Source: Actinomycetota bacterium (lineage in GTDB: Bacteria; Actinomycetota; Actinomycetes; Nanopelagicales; Nanopelagicaceae). Taken from it: 14,211 nucleotides of DNA. The notes beneath the pieces were generated by a model. The model had not been told where the DNA came from. It did no database searches and worked only from the letters and a program-made list of their open reading frames with translations. Numbering within the stretch: the stretch's first letter is position 1; the number at the start of each line of letters is the position of its first letter. The stretch spans positions 1 to 14,211 of the forward strand of contig CANKCX010000010.1 of NCBI GenBank assembly GCA_947480375.1. Direction: 5' to 3'. This document shows, piece by piece, positions 4,988 to 12,619 of this stretch. Made by a program: the position numbers and the translations under genes.

Positions 4988-7360
4988 TTAAGGCTTTCTA
5001 AAGAGCGTTAGTTTTCCGCCGCTGGCAACCAAAGCATATTTAACTTTATTAACTGTTATCCAAGTTACGTTCTTGGCATCGCTCATATTTGTTGCTGAGA
5101 TTAAATTAATCGTTTGATCTGTCTTGTTATAAGTGCAGAGTCGCTCTTGGCAACCGAAAATCAAAGCGGAATCATCAACCGCAACTGGTCCACTTGGGAC
5201 ACCGAAGTAATCTGTCTTGGCAGTTATGGGGGATAGATCAATTCCTATGCGGCTCCATTGAATTTGATCGGCCTTTGGAAGAGATATTCCTGAAGCACCC
5301 AACCAAGCGGCGTTCAGATATTTGCTGCCTGAAGTTAGTGCAAGTGCGTATCCAGCAACGATTGTATTTGTACCGCTTGCTTGAAGCGCTTGATATTTCC
5401 AATCTTCGGGGAATGCACTCTCTCTGCTCGCAATTCTCACATCACCACGAAGTGTGCTCTTATCTACATTGCTTACAGATAATACAGAATCATAAATAAC
5501 ACTAACTTTTGTACCAACAACCTTGGCCTGTAGATGGAATCCAACATCTCCCATCGTGCGATTATTGTTTAAAGAATCTCCATCAATTATTTCGTAACGC
5601 CAATCCTTTCCATCTCGTACTGCGCCAAGCAAAATACCTTGACTCTCGTCACGATAAAAAACTTGTTCTCCTGCAGCTGTGATTGCACAGGCGTTAGAGA
5701 CGCTTACATCACTTGCGGTTCGGACTCGGTCTGCTTCTTTGTAGCTTTGAATTGTTGGACCATCCCCGTCAATTACTTCAAAGCTCCATTTCTTACCGTT
5801 GTATGAAGCACGACGTAAATCTTTATTCGTTAAATCTGCGTAGTAAAGATTCAAATACTCGGTCTTGCCAACTTTATTTGTACAAATCGAAACGCTGCCG
5901 GCAACGCTGTTTTTAGTTTTTCCACCACTAGTTGAATCGCCATCGACAGTTTGAACTGTCCATTTTTTGCCGGTCCAGGTAGCAAGTTTCAAAAGACCTT
6001 TCTGGGTATCTGAATAGGCCACGATTGTTTTTCCGGCATACGTTGAGGTCGCCAAGTATTTTCCATCAGCTGTTGAATCAATCGTTGTTTTCTTCCACGA
6101 GGCTTGTGGAATCACTCCATTAGTTGTGGCTTCGGTCGAGATGCCAACCGCATTCTTTGCAGTAATGGTGAATGAATAGGCGGAACCATTTGAAAGCCCG
6201 GTCATTACTGCTGGGCTAGCTGTAACTGTTTTTTCAATACCGGTTTGGTTAACTTTAATTACATAGGAAGTTACTTGCGCAGTGCGCTGATTTATTGGGG
6301 GATCAAAGCTAACAATTGCAGAACGATCTCCTACGAGCGCCTTAACATTTCTAGGGACCCCAGGTAATCCAAAAGGTAGGCCAGCCGGTGGTTTAGCCAA
6401 CATATCTTCAAACATTGCAATCAATAGCGGACCTGGATTATGAAAAACTTCGCCCATCTTTAAATTCGGCGACATCACTGCATCTTTGGCGCTATTTTCA
6501 AATGTTGTTTCATCTAGATGGCTTACCGAAGATCCACCTTCATAAATTTTCGGAGTATAAAGCGGAGGTTTGATTCCATTATTTGCGCGAACACCATTTG
6601 CGCCAGACCATACGAGTGATTGGGTTAAAGCTGTTCCTAATTCAAGTGATGGTGAATCTAAATCCATTAACCGGCGACCATCAGAAAGTTGGGCGTAGGC
6701 ATCGTATGGCGTTGGCTGTTGAATACTTCCGTAACCAAACAAGGTGTCGTAATCAGCATTGGATAAGAAACCAAGGCCGTGCGCCATTTCATGCAAAATC
6801 ATTGATTCAAGATCATATTTATTACTTGGGCAATTTCCATCAGTGCCCAGATATAACATCGAACCATTTGTGGAATTAATTCGAATCGTAACTTCAGGAA
6901 TAGTTGGCTCGATATCTTCACCAGCAAGTGAATCTGCTAAAGCCGATGCGTACCAAAGATCTTTATCTGGAATATTTTTGAAATTGGTATGGAACTTTCC
7001 AGGTGATGCAGCTGCAAGAGTTCCGGGCGATGCTTGACGTTCCCAGAGGATTTGAACTTTAACCGGTACCTGAGATGCGAAATTCTGGGCCCAAACATCA
7101 ACTGCAGCGTTGATTGAGGGACGATAAATATCCGGAGTATTTGTGAAATCAACTTTAAAAGAACTTTTTGTGATCGCTTTATCAACTGAATAAGTTCTAG
7201 GAATCGAACTCTTACTTATTTGCCCAGTACCCGATTTATCTGCGTAAAAATAAACCCAAGGTGCATCGATTGATTTAACTTGTGAAGGAAGTGCCTGAGC
7301 TGGTGCTACAAATACGCTGCCAAAGAGGGCCGCTATTAGTAGTAGATATCTGGCACGCAT
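4988..7360 (-). CDS. Secreted leishmanolysin-like metalloprotease with FN3 and Trp-repeat domains
   Basis: This 790-residue exported protein is modular. A signal peptide occupies residues 1-23, with cleavage after AQA. A metallopeptidase-like domain (about 30-325) carries HEMAHGLGF (His190, Glu191, His194). Its position +10, where most metzincins have the third zinc ligand, is Ser. A later SHLDE (His281) followed by AVMSP (Met296) resembles the distal His plus Met-turn of leishmanolysin-type (M8) enzymes. A fibronectin type III domain spans about 333-417. The C-terminal half (about 420-790) has Trp-centred repeats at 422, 467, 525, 587, 654 and 702, three followed by a [VI]DGD motif, probably beta-propeller blades. 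ATG at 7360 is chosen over a TTG two codons upstream because a TAGCGT -10 box lies seven bases before it. The substrate is unknown; scavenging of extracellular protein is a guess. Confidence 0.85.
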   Translation of the reverse strand: MRARYLLLIAALFGSVFVAPAQALPSQVKSIDAPWVYFYADKSGTGQISKSSIPRTYSVDKAITKSSFKVDFTNTPDIYRPSINAAVDVWAQNFASQVPVKVQILWERQASPGTLAAASPGKFHTNFKNIPDKDLWYASALADSLAGEDIEPTIPEVTIRINSTNGSMLYLGTDGNCPSNKYDLESMILHEMAHGLGFLSNADYDTLFGYGSIQQPTPYDAYAQLSDGRRLMDLDSPSLELGTALTQSLVWSGANGVRANNGIKPPLYTPKIYEGGSSVSHLDETTFENSAKDAVMSPNLKMGEVFHNPGPLLIAMFEDMLAKPPAGLPFGLPGVPRNVKALVGDRSAIVSFDPPINQRTAQVTSYVIKVNQTGIEKTVTASPAVMTGLSNGSAYSFTITAKNAVGISTEATTNGVIPQASWKKTTIDSTADGKYLATSTYAGKTIVAYSDTQKGLLKLATWTGKKWTVQTVDGDSTSGGKTKNSVAGSVSICTNKVGKTEYLNLYYADLTNKDLRRASYNGKKWSFEVIDGDGPTIQSYKEADRVRTASDVSVSNACAITAAGEQVFYRDESQGILLGAVRDGKDWRYEIIDGDSLNNNRTMGDVGFHLQAKVVGTKVSVIYDSVLSVSNVDKSTLRGDVRIASRESAFPEDWKYQALQASGTNTIVAGYALALTSGSKYLNAAWLGASGISLPKADQIQWSRIGIDLSPITAKTDYFGVPSGPVAVDDSALIFGCQERLCTYNKTDQTINLISATNMSDAKNVTWITVNKVKYALVASGGKLTLFRKP

Positions 7361-7367
7361 GGGCAAA

Positions 7368-7373
7368 ACGCTA
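7368..7373 (-). promoter_or_regulatory. -10 box of the secreted metalloprotease gene
   Basis: On the minus strand this reads TAGCGT, seven bases before the ATG at 7360. It is consistent with a leaderless transcript and with ATG, not the TTG at 7366, as the start. A GGTGG-N8-CCACC inverted repeat at 7381-7398 covers the expected -35 region. Confidence 0.5.
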
Positions 7374-7449
7374 GCAGTCGGGTGGAGATGACACCACCTA
7401 CCGGCTAATTCTGGGCTTAGAAATTGCTGGCAATACTCCTAGAGGGTTC

Positions 7450-7455
7450 TAGAAT
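7450..7455 (+). promoter_or_regulatory. -10 box of the glutaredoxin-like gene, predicted leaderless start
   Basis: TAGAAT lies six bases before the ATG at 7462, the same spacing as at blh and proC. There is no ribosome binding site in the gap. Confidence 0.6.
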
Positions 7456-7461
7456 TCTTGA

Positions 7462-7701
7462 ATGATCGAGGTAACTATTTATTCACGCAGTAATTGCCAT
7501 CTTTGCGATGTTGCTTTAGAGGTGCTTGAACAAATGCAGAATGAATTCAGCTTCGACATAAGTAAAAAATTAATTGACGGAGATGCGCAACTTGAAGCAG
7601 AGTATGGCGAAAGCGTTCCGGTAATTTTAATTAATAATGAACCGCATGATTTTTTTCGGGTAGATCCAGAACGTTTTAGAGCAGCAATTTCTAAACTTTA
7701 A
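7462..7701 (+). CDS. Glutaredoxin-like thioredoxin-fold protein (DUF836 type)
   Basis: This 79-residue cytoplasmic protein has a thioredoxin fold. A first strand (VTIYSRS) leads to a CHLC redox motif (Cys12, Cys15), then a helix, and a VPV turn (Pro53) as the cis-proline loop beside the active site. The charged C-terminal helix DPERFRAAISK matches the DUF836/glutaredoxin-like family of actinobacteria. From memory, M. tuberculosis Rv0508 is the counterpart. It probably does dithiol-disulfide exchange; the partner is unknown. The monothiol versus dithiol question is settled by two Cys, although CHLC differs from the classical CPYC. The gene stands alone, divergent from the metalloprotease. Its TAA overlaps the stop of the convergent helicase gene in TTAA. 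Confidence 0.9.
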   Translation: MIEVTIYSRSNCHLCDVALEVLEQMQNEFSFDISKKLIDGDAQLEAEYGESVPVILINNEPHDFFRVDPERFRAAISKL

Positions 7702-9350
7702 TCTGGATTAGCACTCAAGACATCATCTGCATCAATAATTCCGTAGGCATAACCCTGTTCCGCCAAGAAGCGCTGACGATTCTGTGCAAAATCTTGATCT
7801 ACGGTGTCTCTTGCAACAATTGAATAAAACCTTGCAGTTCTGCCATCAGCCTTTGGGCGCAAGATTCGACCTAAGCGCTGGGCTTCTTCTTGGCGAGAAC
7901 CGAAGGTTCCGGAAACTTGAATTGCGATAGTTGCATCAGGCAGATCAATTGAAAAGTTTGCAACCTTCGAAACGACGAGACATTTAATTTCACCTTTACG
8001 ATATAAATCAAAAAGCCGTTCGCGTTCTTTGATCGGTGTATCGCCCTTAATCAATGGGACACCAAGCTCTTCACTTAATGCATCTAATTGATCAATATAT
8101 TGTCCGATAATTAAGACTTGTTCTTCACTATGTTGTCGTGCAAGTGCCATTGCAACTTTGCGCTTTGTCGCTGTAGTTGAACAGAAACGATAGCGATCTT
8201 CAGGTTCAGCAGTTGCATAATTTAATCGTTCATCTTCAGTGAGATTAACTCGTACCTCGATGCAATCCGCGGGAGCGATGTATCCCTGCGCTTCAATCTC
8301 TTTCCAGGGCACATCAAATCGCTTTGGTCCTATAAGCGAGAAGACTTCACCCTCCATGCCATCTTCACGAACGAGGGTTGCAGTAAGCCCAAGTCGTCTA
8401 CGAGATTGAATATCTGCTGTAAATCTAAAGATTGGTGCGGGCAACAAGTGCACTTCGTCATAAATAATTAAGCCCCAGTCAATTGCATCGAATAAATCAA
8501 GGTGGGCATAAACGCCTTGTTTACGCGTTGTCATTACTTGATAAGTCGCAATCGTTACTGGGCGAATCTCTTTTTTAGATCCAGAATATTCGCCAATTTC
8601 ATCTTCATGAAGCGTAGTTCGCTTCAATAATTCATCGCGCCATTGTCTTGCTGCAATTGTGTTTGTTACGAGAATTAGTGTGGTTGCTTTCGCATGTGCC
8701 ATCGCAGCTGCGCCAACAATTGTCTTTCCGGCACCGCAAGGAAGAACAACAACTCCTGAACCACCATGCCAAAACCCTTCAGCCGCAAGTTCTTGATACT
8801 TTCTGATGCTCCAGCCATCTTGAACCAAATCAATTTCATGATGTTCGCCATCAACATAACCAGCAAAATCTTCGGCCGGCCAACCAAGTTTTAAGAGCGC
8901 TTGCTTTAAGAATCCACGTTGACCTGGATGAACAACAATTGTTTCATCATCCAATTGCAGGCCAAGCATTGGTGCAACTTTTTTACCACGAGTTACCTCT
9001 TTTAAAACTGCTGGATCGTGCGATACCAAGACGAGTCCGTGCACTGGGTGCGCTTCTAAACGCAATCTGCCGTAACGTGACATTGTTTCTGCAACGTCAA
9101 CAAGCAGGGCATGCGGAACTGCAAAGCGCGAATACTTTAGAAGTATGTCTACAACTTGTTCTGCATCATGTCCTGCGGCGCGGGCATTCCAAAGCCCAAG
9201 TGGAGTAAGACGATAAGTGTGAATATGTTCTGGAGATTTTTCCAATTCAGCGAAAGAAGCGATTGATCTACGGCATTCATCACTTAGTGGATGATCGATA
9301 TCTAATAGAAGAGTCTTATCACTTTGAACGATTAACGGGCCATCAGTCAC
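7698..9350 (-). CDS. XPB/Ssl2-type DNA repair helicase
   Basis: This 550-residue superfamily 2 helicase, like the 3'-5' XPB/ERCC3 proteins of many actinobacteria (M. tuberculosis XPB has about the same length), opens DNA with ATP. The N-terminal third holds a damage-recognition-type region. Helicase motifs follow: Walker A LPCGAGKT (203-210), Walker B box DEVH (298-301), and LTATLVRED (322-330), which contains the Arg-Glu-Asp motif characteristic of XPB. The second RecA domain ends with QRLGRILRPK (491-500, motif VI). Start is GTG at 9350, preceded by AAGGA eight bases upstream. It overlaps the end of the M20 peptidase gene by eight bases, so it is translated from the same mRNA. It is the last gene of a four-gene operon whose second gene encodes its usual partner. 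Bacterial XPB is linked to nucleotide excision repair by homology only. Confidence 0.95.
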   Translation of the reverse strand: MTDGPLIVQSDKTLLLDIDHPLSDECRRSIASFAELEKSPEHIHTYRLTPLGLWNARAAGHDAEQVVDILLKYSRFAVPHALLVDVAETMSRYGRLRLEAHPVHGLVLVSHDPAVLKEVTRGKKVAPMLGLQLDDETIVVHPGQRGFLKQALLKLGWPAEDFAGYVDGEHHEIDLVQDGWSIRKYQELAAEGFWHGGSGVVVLPCGAGKTIVGAAAMAHAKATTLILVTNTIAARQWRDELLKRTTLHEDEIGEYSGSKKEIRPVTIATYQVMTTRKQGVYAHLDLFDAIDWGLIIYDEVHLLPAPIFRFTADIQSRRRLGLTATLVREDGMEGEVFSLIGPKRFDVPWKEIEAQGYIAPADCIEVRVNLTEDERLNYATAEPEDRYRFCSTTATKRKVAMALARQHSEEQVLIIGQYIDQLDALSEELGVPLIKGDTPIKERERLFDLYRKGEIKCLVVSKVANFSIDLPDATIAIQVSGTFGSRQEEAQRLGRILRPKADGRTARFYSIVARDTVDQDFAQNRQRFLAEQGYAYGIIDADDVLSANPD

Positions 9351-10419
9351 GAATTAATTCCTTAATAAATGCAGTTAGAAGTTTTACTCGCGACGGAATT
9401 GAAGAGAGCAATATTTGTTCGTGCGGTGCATGTGCGCCGTCTCCGACCGCGCCTAAACCATCAAGCACGCGAGCTCCAGCTGCGGCAGCGAAATTTCCAT
9501 CACTTGCCCCGCCTACAGCGGCCTTTCCAATCGCATTCATTCCAATACCTTTTGCAACTTTTTCTAAAATTTCATATAGCTCGAGAGTTGCTGATTCTTC
9601 GAGAGGTGGTCGGTTTATTCCGCCAGTTACTTCTAGCTTTGCCTCGGGATGCGAAGCAACAAGCTTTCTCATAGCGCCATCAATTCTGGTTAATTCAGCG
9701 GCCGAGAAAGATCGGATATCAATATCTAAAGTTGCAAGTGCCGGCACAGTGTTTGTAGTTGTACCAGCATGCATAACTGTCGGAACAACAGTTGTACCAA
9801 ATTCTGGATTAGCCAGCTTTGCAACTTCTATAACTATCGCTGCAATTTCAGTTGTGGCATTGATTCCCTTTTCTGGTTCTAGGCCAGCATGCGATGCCCG
9901 GCCGTGCAATGCGATTTGATACATCGCAGTGCCCTTGCGCCCAGTCTTAACTTTTCCGTTTAATGATGCCTCTAATACCAAAACCGCCTTCGCGCCTTTT
10001 GCAACACATTCGATTAAAGCACGTGATGTTTGGCTTCCAACTTCTTCATCTGTAGTTGCGATAATCGCTACTTTTGTATCTGCGCCCGCAATTTCCTTCA
10101 CTGCATAAATTGCCTGCAAGAAACCAGCCTTCATATCAAATACGCCAGGACCTTTTGCAATATCACCAGTTACATTCCATGTTGGAGTAAATGACCCAAT
10201 TGGCCAGACCGTATCCAAATGTGCAAGAAGTACAACTTCTGGATTTGTGCTGCCCCACCAAAAAACTGGTCGCCCATTCTCTTCAATAATTTTTGCTTCA
10301 GGCTTTAAATTATTATTTGCAATTTGTATCGCTAGATCAACAACCCCACGACAAGCAGCCAAATCATCACTTGGAGATTCAAACTCAACAAGTTTCTGCA
10401 AGTCTTCGATAATAGCCAT
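9343..10419 (-). CDS. M20 family metallopeptidase, carboxypeptidase G2-like
   Basis: This 358-residue di-zinc hydrolase probably removes a C-terminal amino acid (often Glu) from a peptide or folate-like substrate. Motifs are LLAHLDTV (metal ligand His67, catalytic Asp69), GPGVFDMKAG (Asp95), TTDEEVGS (Glu125 general base, Glu126), VLEAS (Glu150), and a late GAHAPHE (His330 or His333). The lid-domain segment GRASHAGLEPEKG-NA (173-188) is typical of the G2 group. There is no signal peptide, so it acts in the cytoplasm. It follows the XPB-partner gene by 14 bases and overlaps the XPB gene by eight, interrupting a pair that is adjacent in other actinobacteria. The ATG at 10419 has an AAGG 12 bases upstream. 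Substrate is not predictable from sequence. Confidence 0.93.
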   Translation of the reverse strand: MAIIEDLQKLVEFESPSDDLAACRGVVDLAIQIANNNLKPEAKIIEENGRPVFWWGSTNPEVVLLAHLDTVWPIGSFTPTWNVTGDIAKGPGVFDMKAGFLQAIYAVKEIAGADTKVAIIATTDEEVGSQTSRALIECVAKGAKAVLVLEASLNGKVKTGRKGTAMYQIALHGRASHAGLEPEKGINATTEIAAIVIEVAKLANPEFGTTVVPTVMHAGTTTNTVPALATLDIDIRSFSAAELTRIDGAMRKLVASHPEAKLEVTGGINRPPLEESATLELYEILEKVAKGIGMNAIGKAAVGGASDGNFAAAAGARVLDGLGAVGDGAHAPHEQILLSSIPSRVKLLTAFIKELIRD

Positions 10420-10433
10420 GGGATAAGTCTGCC

Positions 10434-12590
10434 TTACTTTGCCGGACTGACGCCGGTGATTCTAGGGATCCTAAAGCTCTGCATCTCGCCGGTAGCGTGG
10501 TCTCTGGCTATTAACGTGCCAAGTGAAATAGATATTGGGTCGATCAGGCGATTTGAAACCCCACCATTTGTATCGGCATAACCAATCGTAAGACTTGCTT
10601 GCTCTTCAATATATTGATGCAGCAAATCTAATGTTTCATTCGCAGTCGTTCTTGGAACTTCGCGAGGTTTATGGGAACTAGCTTTCTCACCGGTACGAAG
10701 TGTGCGCACTGCCGCTTTAATAATTATTTCACTAGGTGCTTGGCTCTCACTTAAAACTCTTGGTGGTCGCGGTCTAGATTTAGCGCGGCGTATCGCTGGT
10801 GCTGAAATCAAAATTCCACTTGCGTTTTCTGCAGCTGGTAAATAGCTTGCTTCACGAAGAGTTGCGATTAAATCTCCGGGTTCAACATCACAAACCAATA
10901 CTTGTGGCGCTAATTTTCTAAAGCGCAGAGATTCCAATTTCTTATCATGCAAAATCTGTGTGACCAGACCTTCATCCTCGCACCGAACATAAGATTGTGC
11001 AGATCCGACGCGAAGCCGACCATGTCGCTTTGCAACATCATTAATTAAATATTCGAGAGGTTGTGGCACTGGAGTTTTTGAAGTCTTCTTTAAGAAATCT
11101 TTAATTTGCTCGCCAGTTTGCCCATGATCTAGGCCACGACGAATTGAACTTTCACTAAATCTATAAACCGAAGCGCCACCGCGACTTTCAATATCAGCGA
11201 TTGTTCCAATCATGTTCGCAAGTTCTACCGTTAGTGGACCTGGTGCAATTGCGCTGTTGTCGGCTTGAATCAATATGTGATCAACTGGTTTCGGTAATGC
11301 GAGTTCAACACCAAGGTCTTCAGAACCAGATAGAAATGCCTGACCAAATTGTGACAGCGCGCCTTGGCCAGTCAAACCTAGCCATTCTGCTTCACGAAGC
11401 GTCCATTCAATATATTCTGCATTAAATCTCTGCGGCATCTGCCAGGCAATAATTTCTTGCAATGTTTTTATTTCTGGATCTAATTCTAAATTTTGGGCCA
11501 GGGTACTGAGCGTTATTTTCCGCATAGATGCGATTCCTGCACGATCTAATTCGGGCCCAAGTGGCGCGATATTTTTCTCGCCAATCTTTCCGACTAGACC
11601 GCTTACGCGTGATGTTTCAAGCCACAAACTAACTAGTGAACTCCAACGTTCTTCAAGTGAGCGCGACATCCATATATCAAATGAGTTGGTCGGAAGAATC
11701 TGATCGTCTGTGTCGACAACAATTAATCCACCGAGATATAGAACTTCGGCTACAAATGCCACGCAGTTTTCATCTACTCCAAGATGATCGGCGCTCCGCT
11801 TTAGATCGCGGATTCCTAATCCACCTGAACGAAGTGCGACTGGTGGTTCATCTGACCAGTTATGTGAAAGTTCTTCACACCATCTCAAGAAGTTAGAGAT
11901 ATTTGCAATAGCTGCGCGATCAACATCTTTTTGCTTACGATTTGTGCCAGAAAAATTCTTTGCTTCAGGCGAATATTCTTTATAAACTTTTCCGGCACGA
12001 AGATGCATGCCGACTTCACGTGGTAGAACTACGGTCTTGGAATCCATTACGGTCAAGAAACTATTTTCAAGTAACCAACCGATTGCCTTGCCTGGTGATT
12101 TAATATTTCCAACTTGGCCACGTGGTGGTCCCCAAGTTAGTCGCTCTAAAACTGCAGCAGAATCAGCAGGAATATCTTTAAGTGCTTTGAAATCTATTTT
12201 CTTCGAGGATTGGGGTCCAAGGCCAGCTGGCTCATCGCCTATTAAGTGGCGAAGATTTCCGGGCAATCTAAATTTTGTTCCATCTTTATATACGAGTGCT
12301 GCAGCCCAAAGTCTTACCAATTCATCGCCAGCTTCAGGGGTTGAAACTGAGAGAAGTTCAGCCTTTGAAAATGGTTCAGTTAGCACGCATGCCGAAGTGA
12401 GAATTTCTAATTGAAATTTATTTAGAGATTCAAGGGCACGCATCAAACTTGGAGTTGAATTTGCCCGAGCTGAAAGCGCAGAAAGATCTGTTGGTACTGG
12501 CGACAATAAGTCTGGACGCACTTCAAAGAGCGCAGCAATTGCCTCATCACTGCGCGCACGCAATTCATCAGCAAAGGAATTAACAGACAT
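10434..12590 (-). CDS. XPB-partner protein: Helicase_C_3 family with WYL-like C-terminus
   Basis: This 718-residue cytoplasmic protein belongs to the actinobacterial 'XPB/Ssl2-like helicase-associated' family (the M. tuberculosis Rv0862c type, from memory). It has no Walker A or DExH motif, so it is not itself a helicase. The N-terminus has the family's ARPDLL-type opening (RPDLLSPVPTDL, 25-36) and winged-helix-like segments. The Helicase_C_3 region spans about 437-560, with ILIQADNSAIAPGPL (439-453) and a SIRRGLDHG helix (482-490). After a basic linker (600-650), residues 660-714 look like a WYL domain: a Y-x-D-x-x-G turn, R-x-I-D-P, L-I-A-R-D, then F-R-I-P-R-I-x-x-V. The gene lies in one operon with the XPB helicase and probably serves it in DNA repair. 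The start is ATG at 12590, 29 bases after the HAD gene. Confidence 0.9.
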   Translation of the reverse strand: MSVNSFADELRARSDEAIAALFEVRPDLLSPVPTDLSALSARANSTPSLMRALESLNKFQLEILTSACVLTEPFSKAELLSVSTPEAGDELVRLWAAALVYKDGTKFRLPGNLRHLIGDEPAGLGPQSSKKIDFKALKDIPADSAAVLERLTWGPPRGQVGNIKSPGKAIGWLLENSFLTVMDSKTVVLPREVGMHLRAGKVYKEYSPEAKNFSGTNRKQKDVDRAAIANISNFLRWCEELSHNWSDEPPVALRSGGLGIRDLKRSADHLGVDENCVAFVAEVLYLGGLIVVDTDDQILPTNSFDIWMSRSLEERWSSLVSLWLETSRVSGLVGKIGEKNIAPLGPELDRAGIASMRKITLSTLAQNLELDPEIKTLQEIIAWQMPQRFNAEYIEWTLREAEWLGLTGQGALSQFGQAFLSGSEDLGVELALPKPVDHILIQADNSAIAPGPLTVELANMIGTIADIESRGGASVYRFSESSIRRGLDHGQTGEQIKDFLKKTSKTPVPQPLEYLINDVAKRHGRLRVGSAQSYVRCEDEGLVTQILHDKKLESLRFRKLAPQVLVCDVEPGDLIATLREASYLPAAENASGILISAPAIRRAKSRPRPPRVLSESQAPSEIIIKAAVRTLRTGEKASSHKPREVPRTTANETLDLLHQYIEEQASLTIGYADTNGGVSNRLIDPISISLGTLIARDHATGEMQSFRIPRITGVSPAK

Positions 12591-12619
12591 AACTGGCTTA
12601 CTTTACCGAGTTTTAGAAG

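Noticed and set aside
9263..9919. Plus-strand open frame of 218 codons across the XPB/M20 junction
   Set aside because: It is antisense to two well-supported genes with clear motifs. The product is a low-complexity Ala/Pro/Ser-rich sequence, and there is no ribosome binding site or -10 box at the expected place.
12007..12414. Plus-strand open frame of 135 codons
   Set aside because: It lies entirely antisense within the XPB-partner gene. The composition is that of a shadow frame and it has no start signal.
12600..12605. TAAAGT on the minus strand as a separate promoter for the XPB-partner gene
   Set aside because: The gap to the ATG is nine bases, outside the 6-8 seen elsewhere. The gene is only 29 bases after the HAD gene, so operon read-through explains it.
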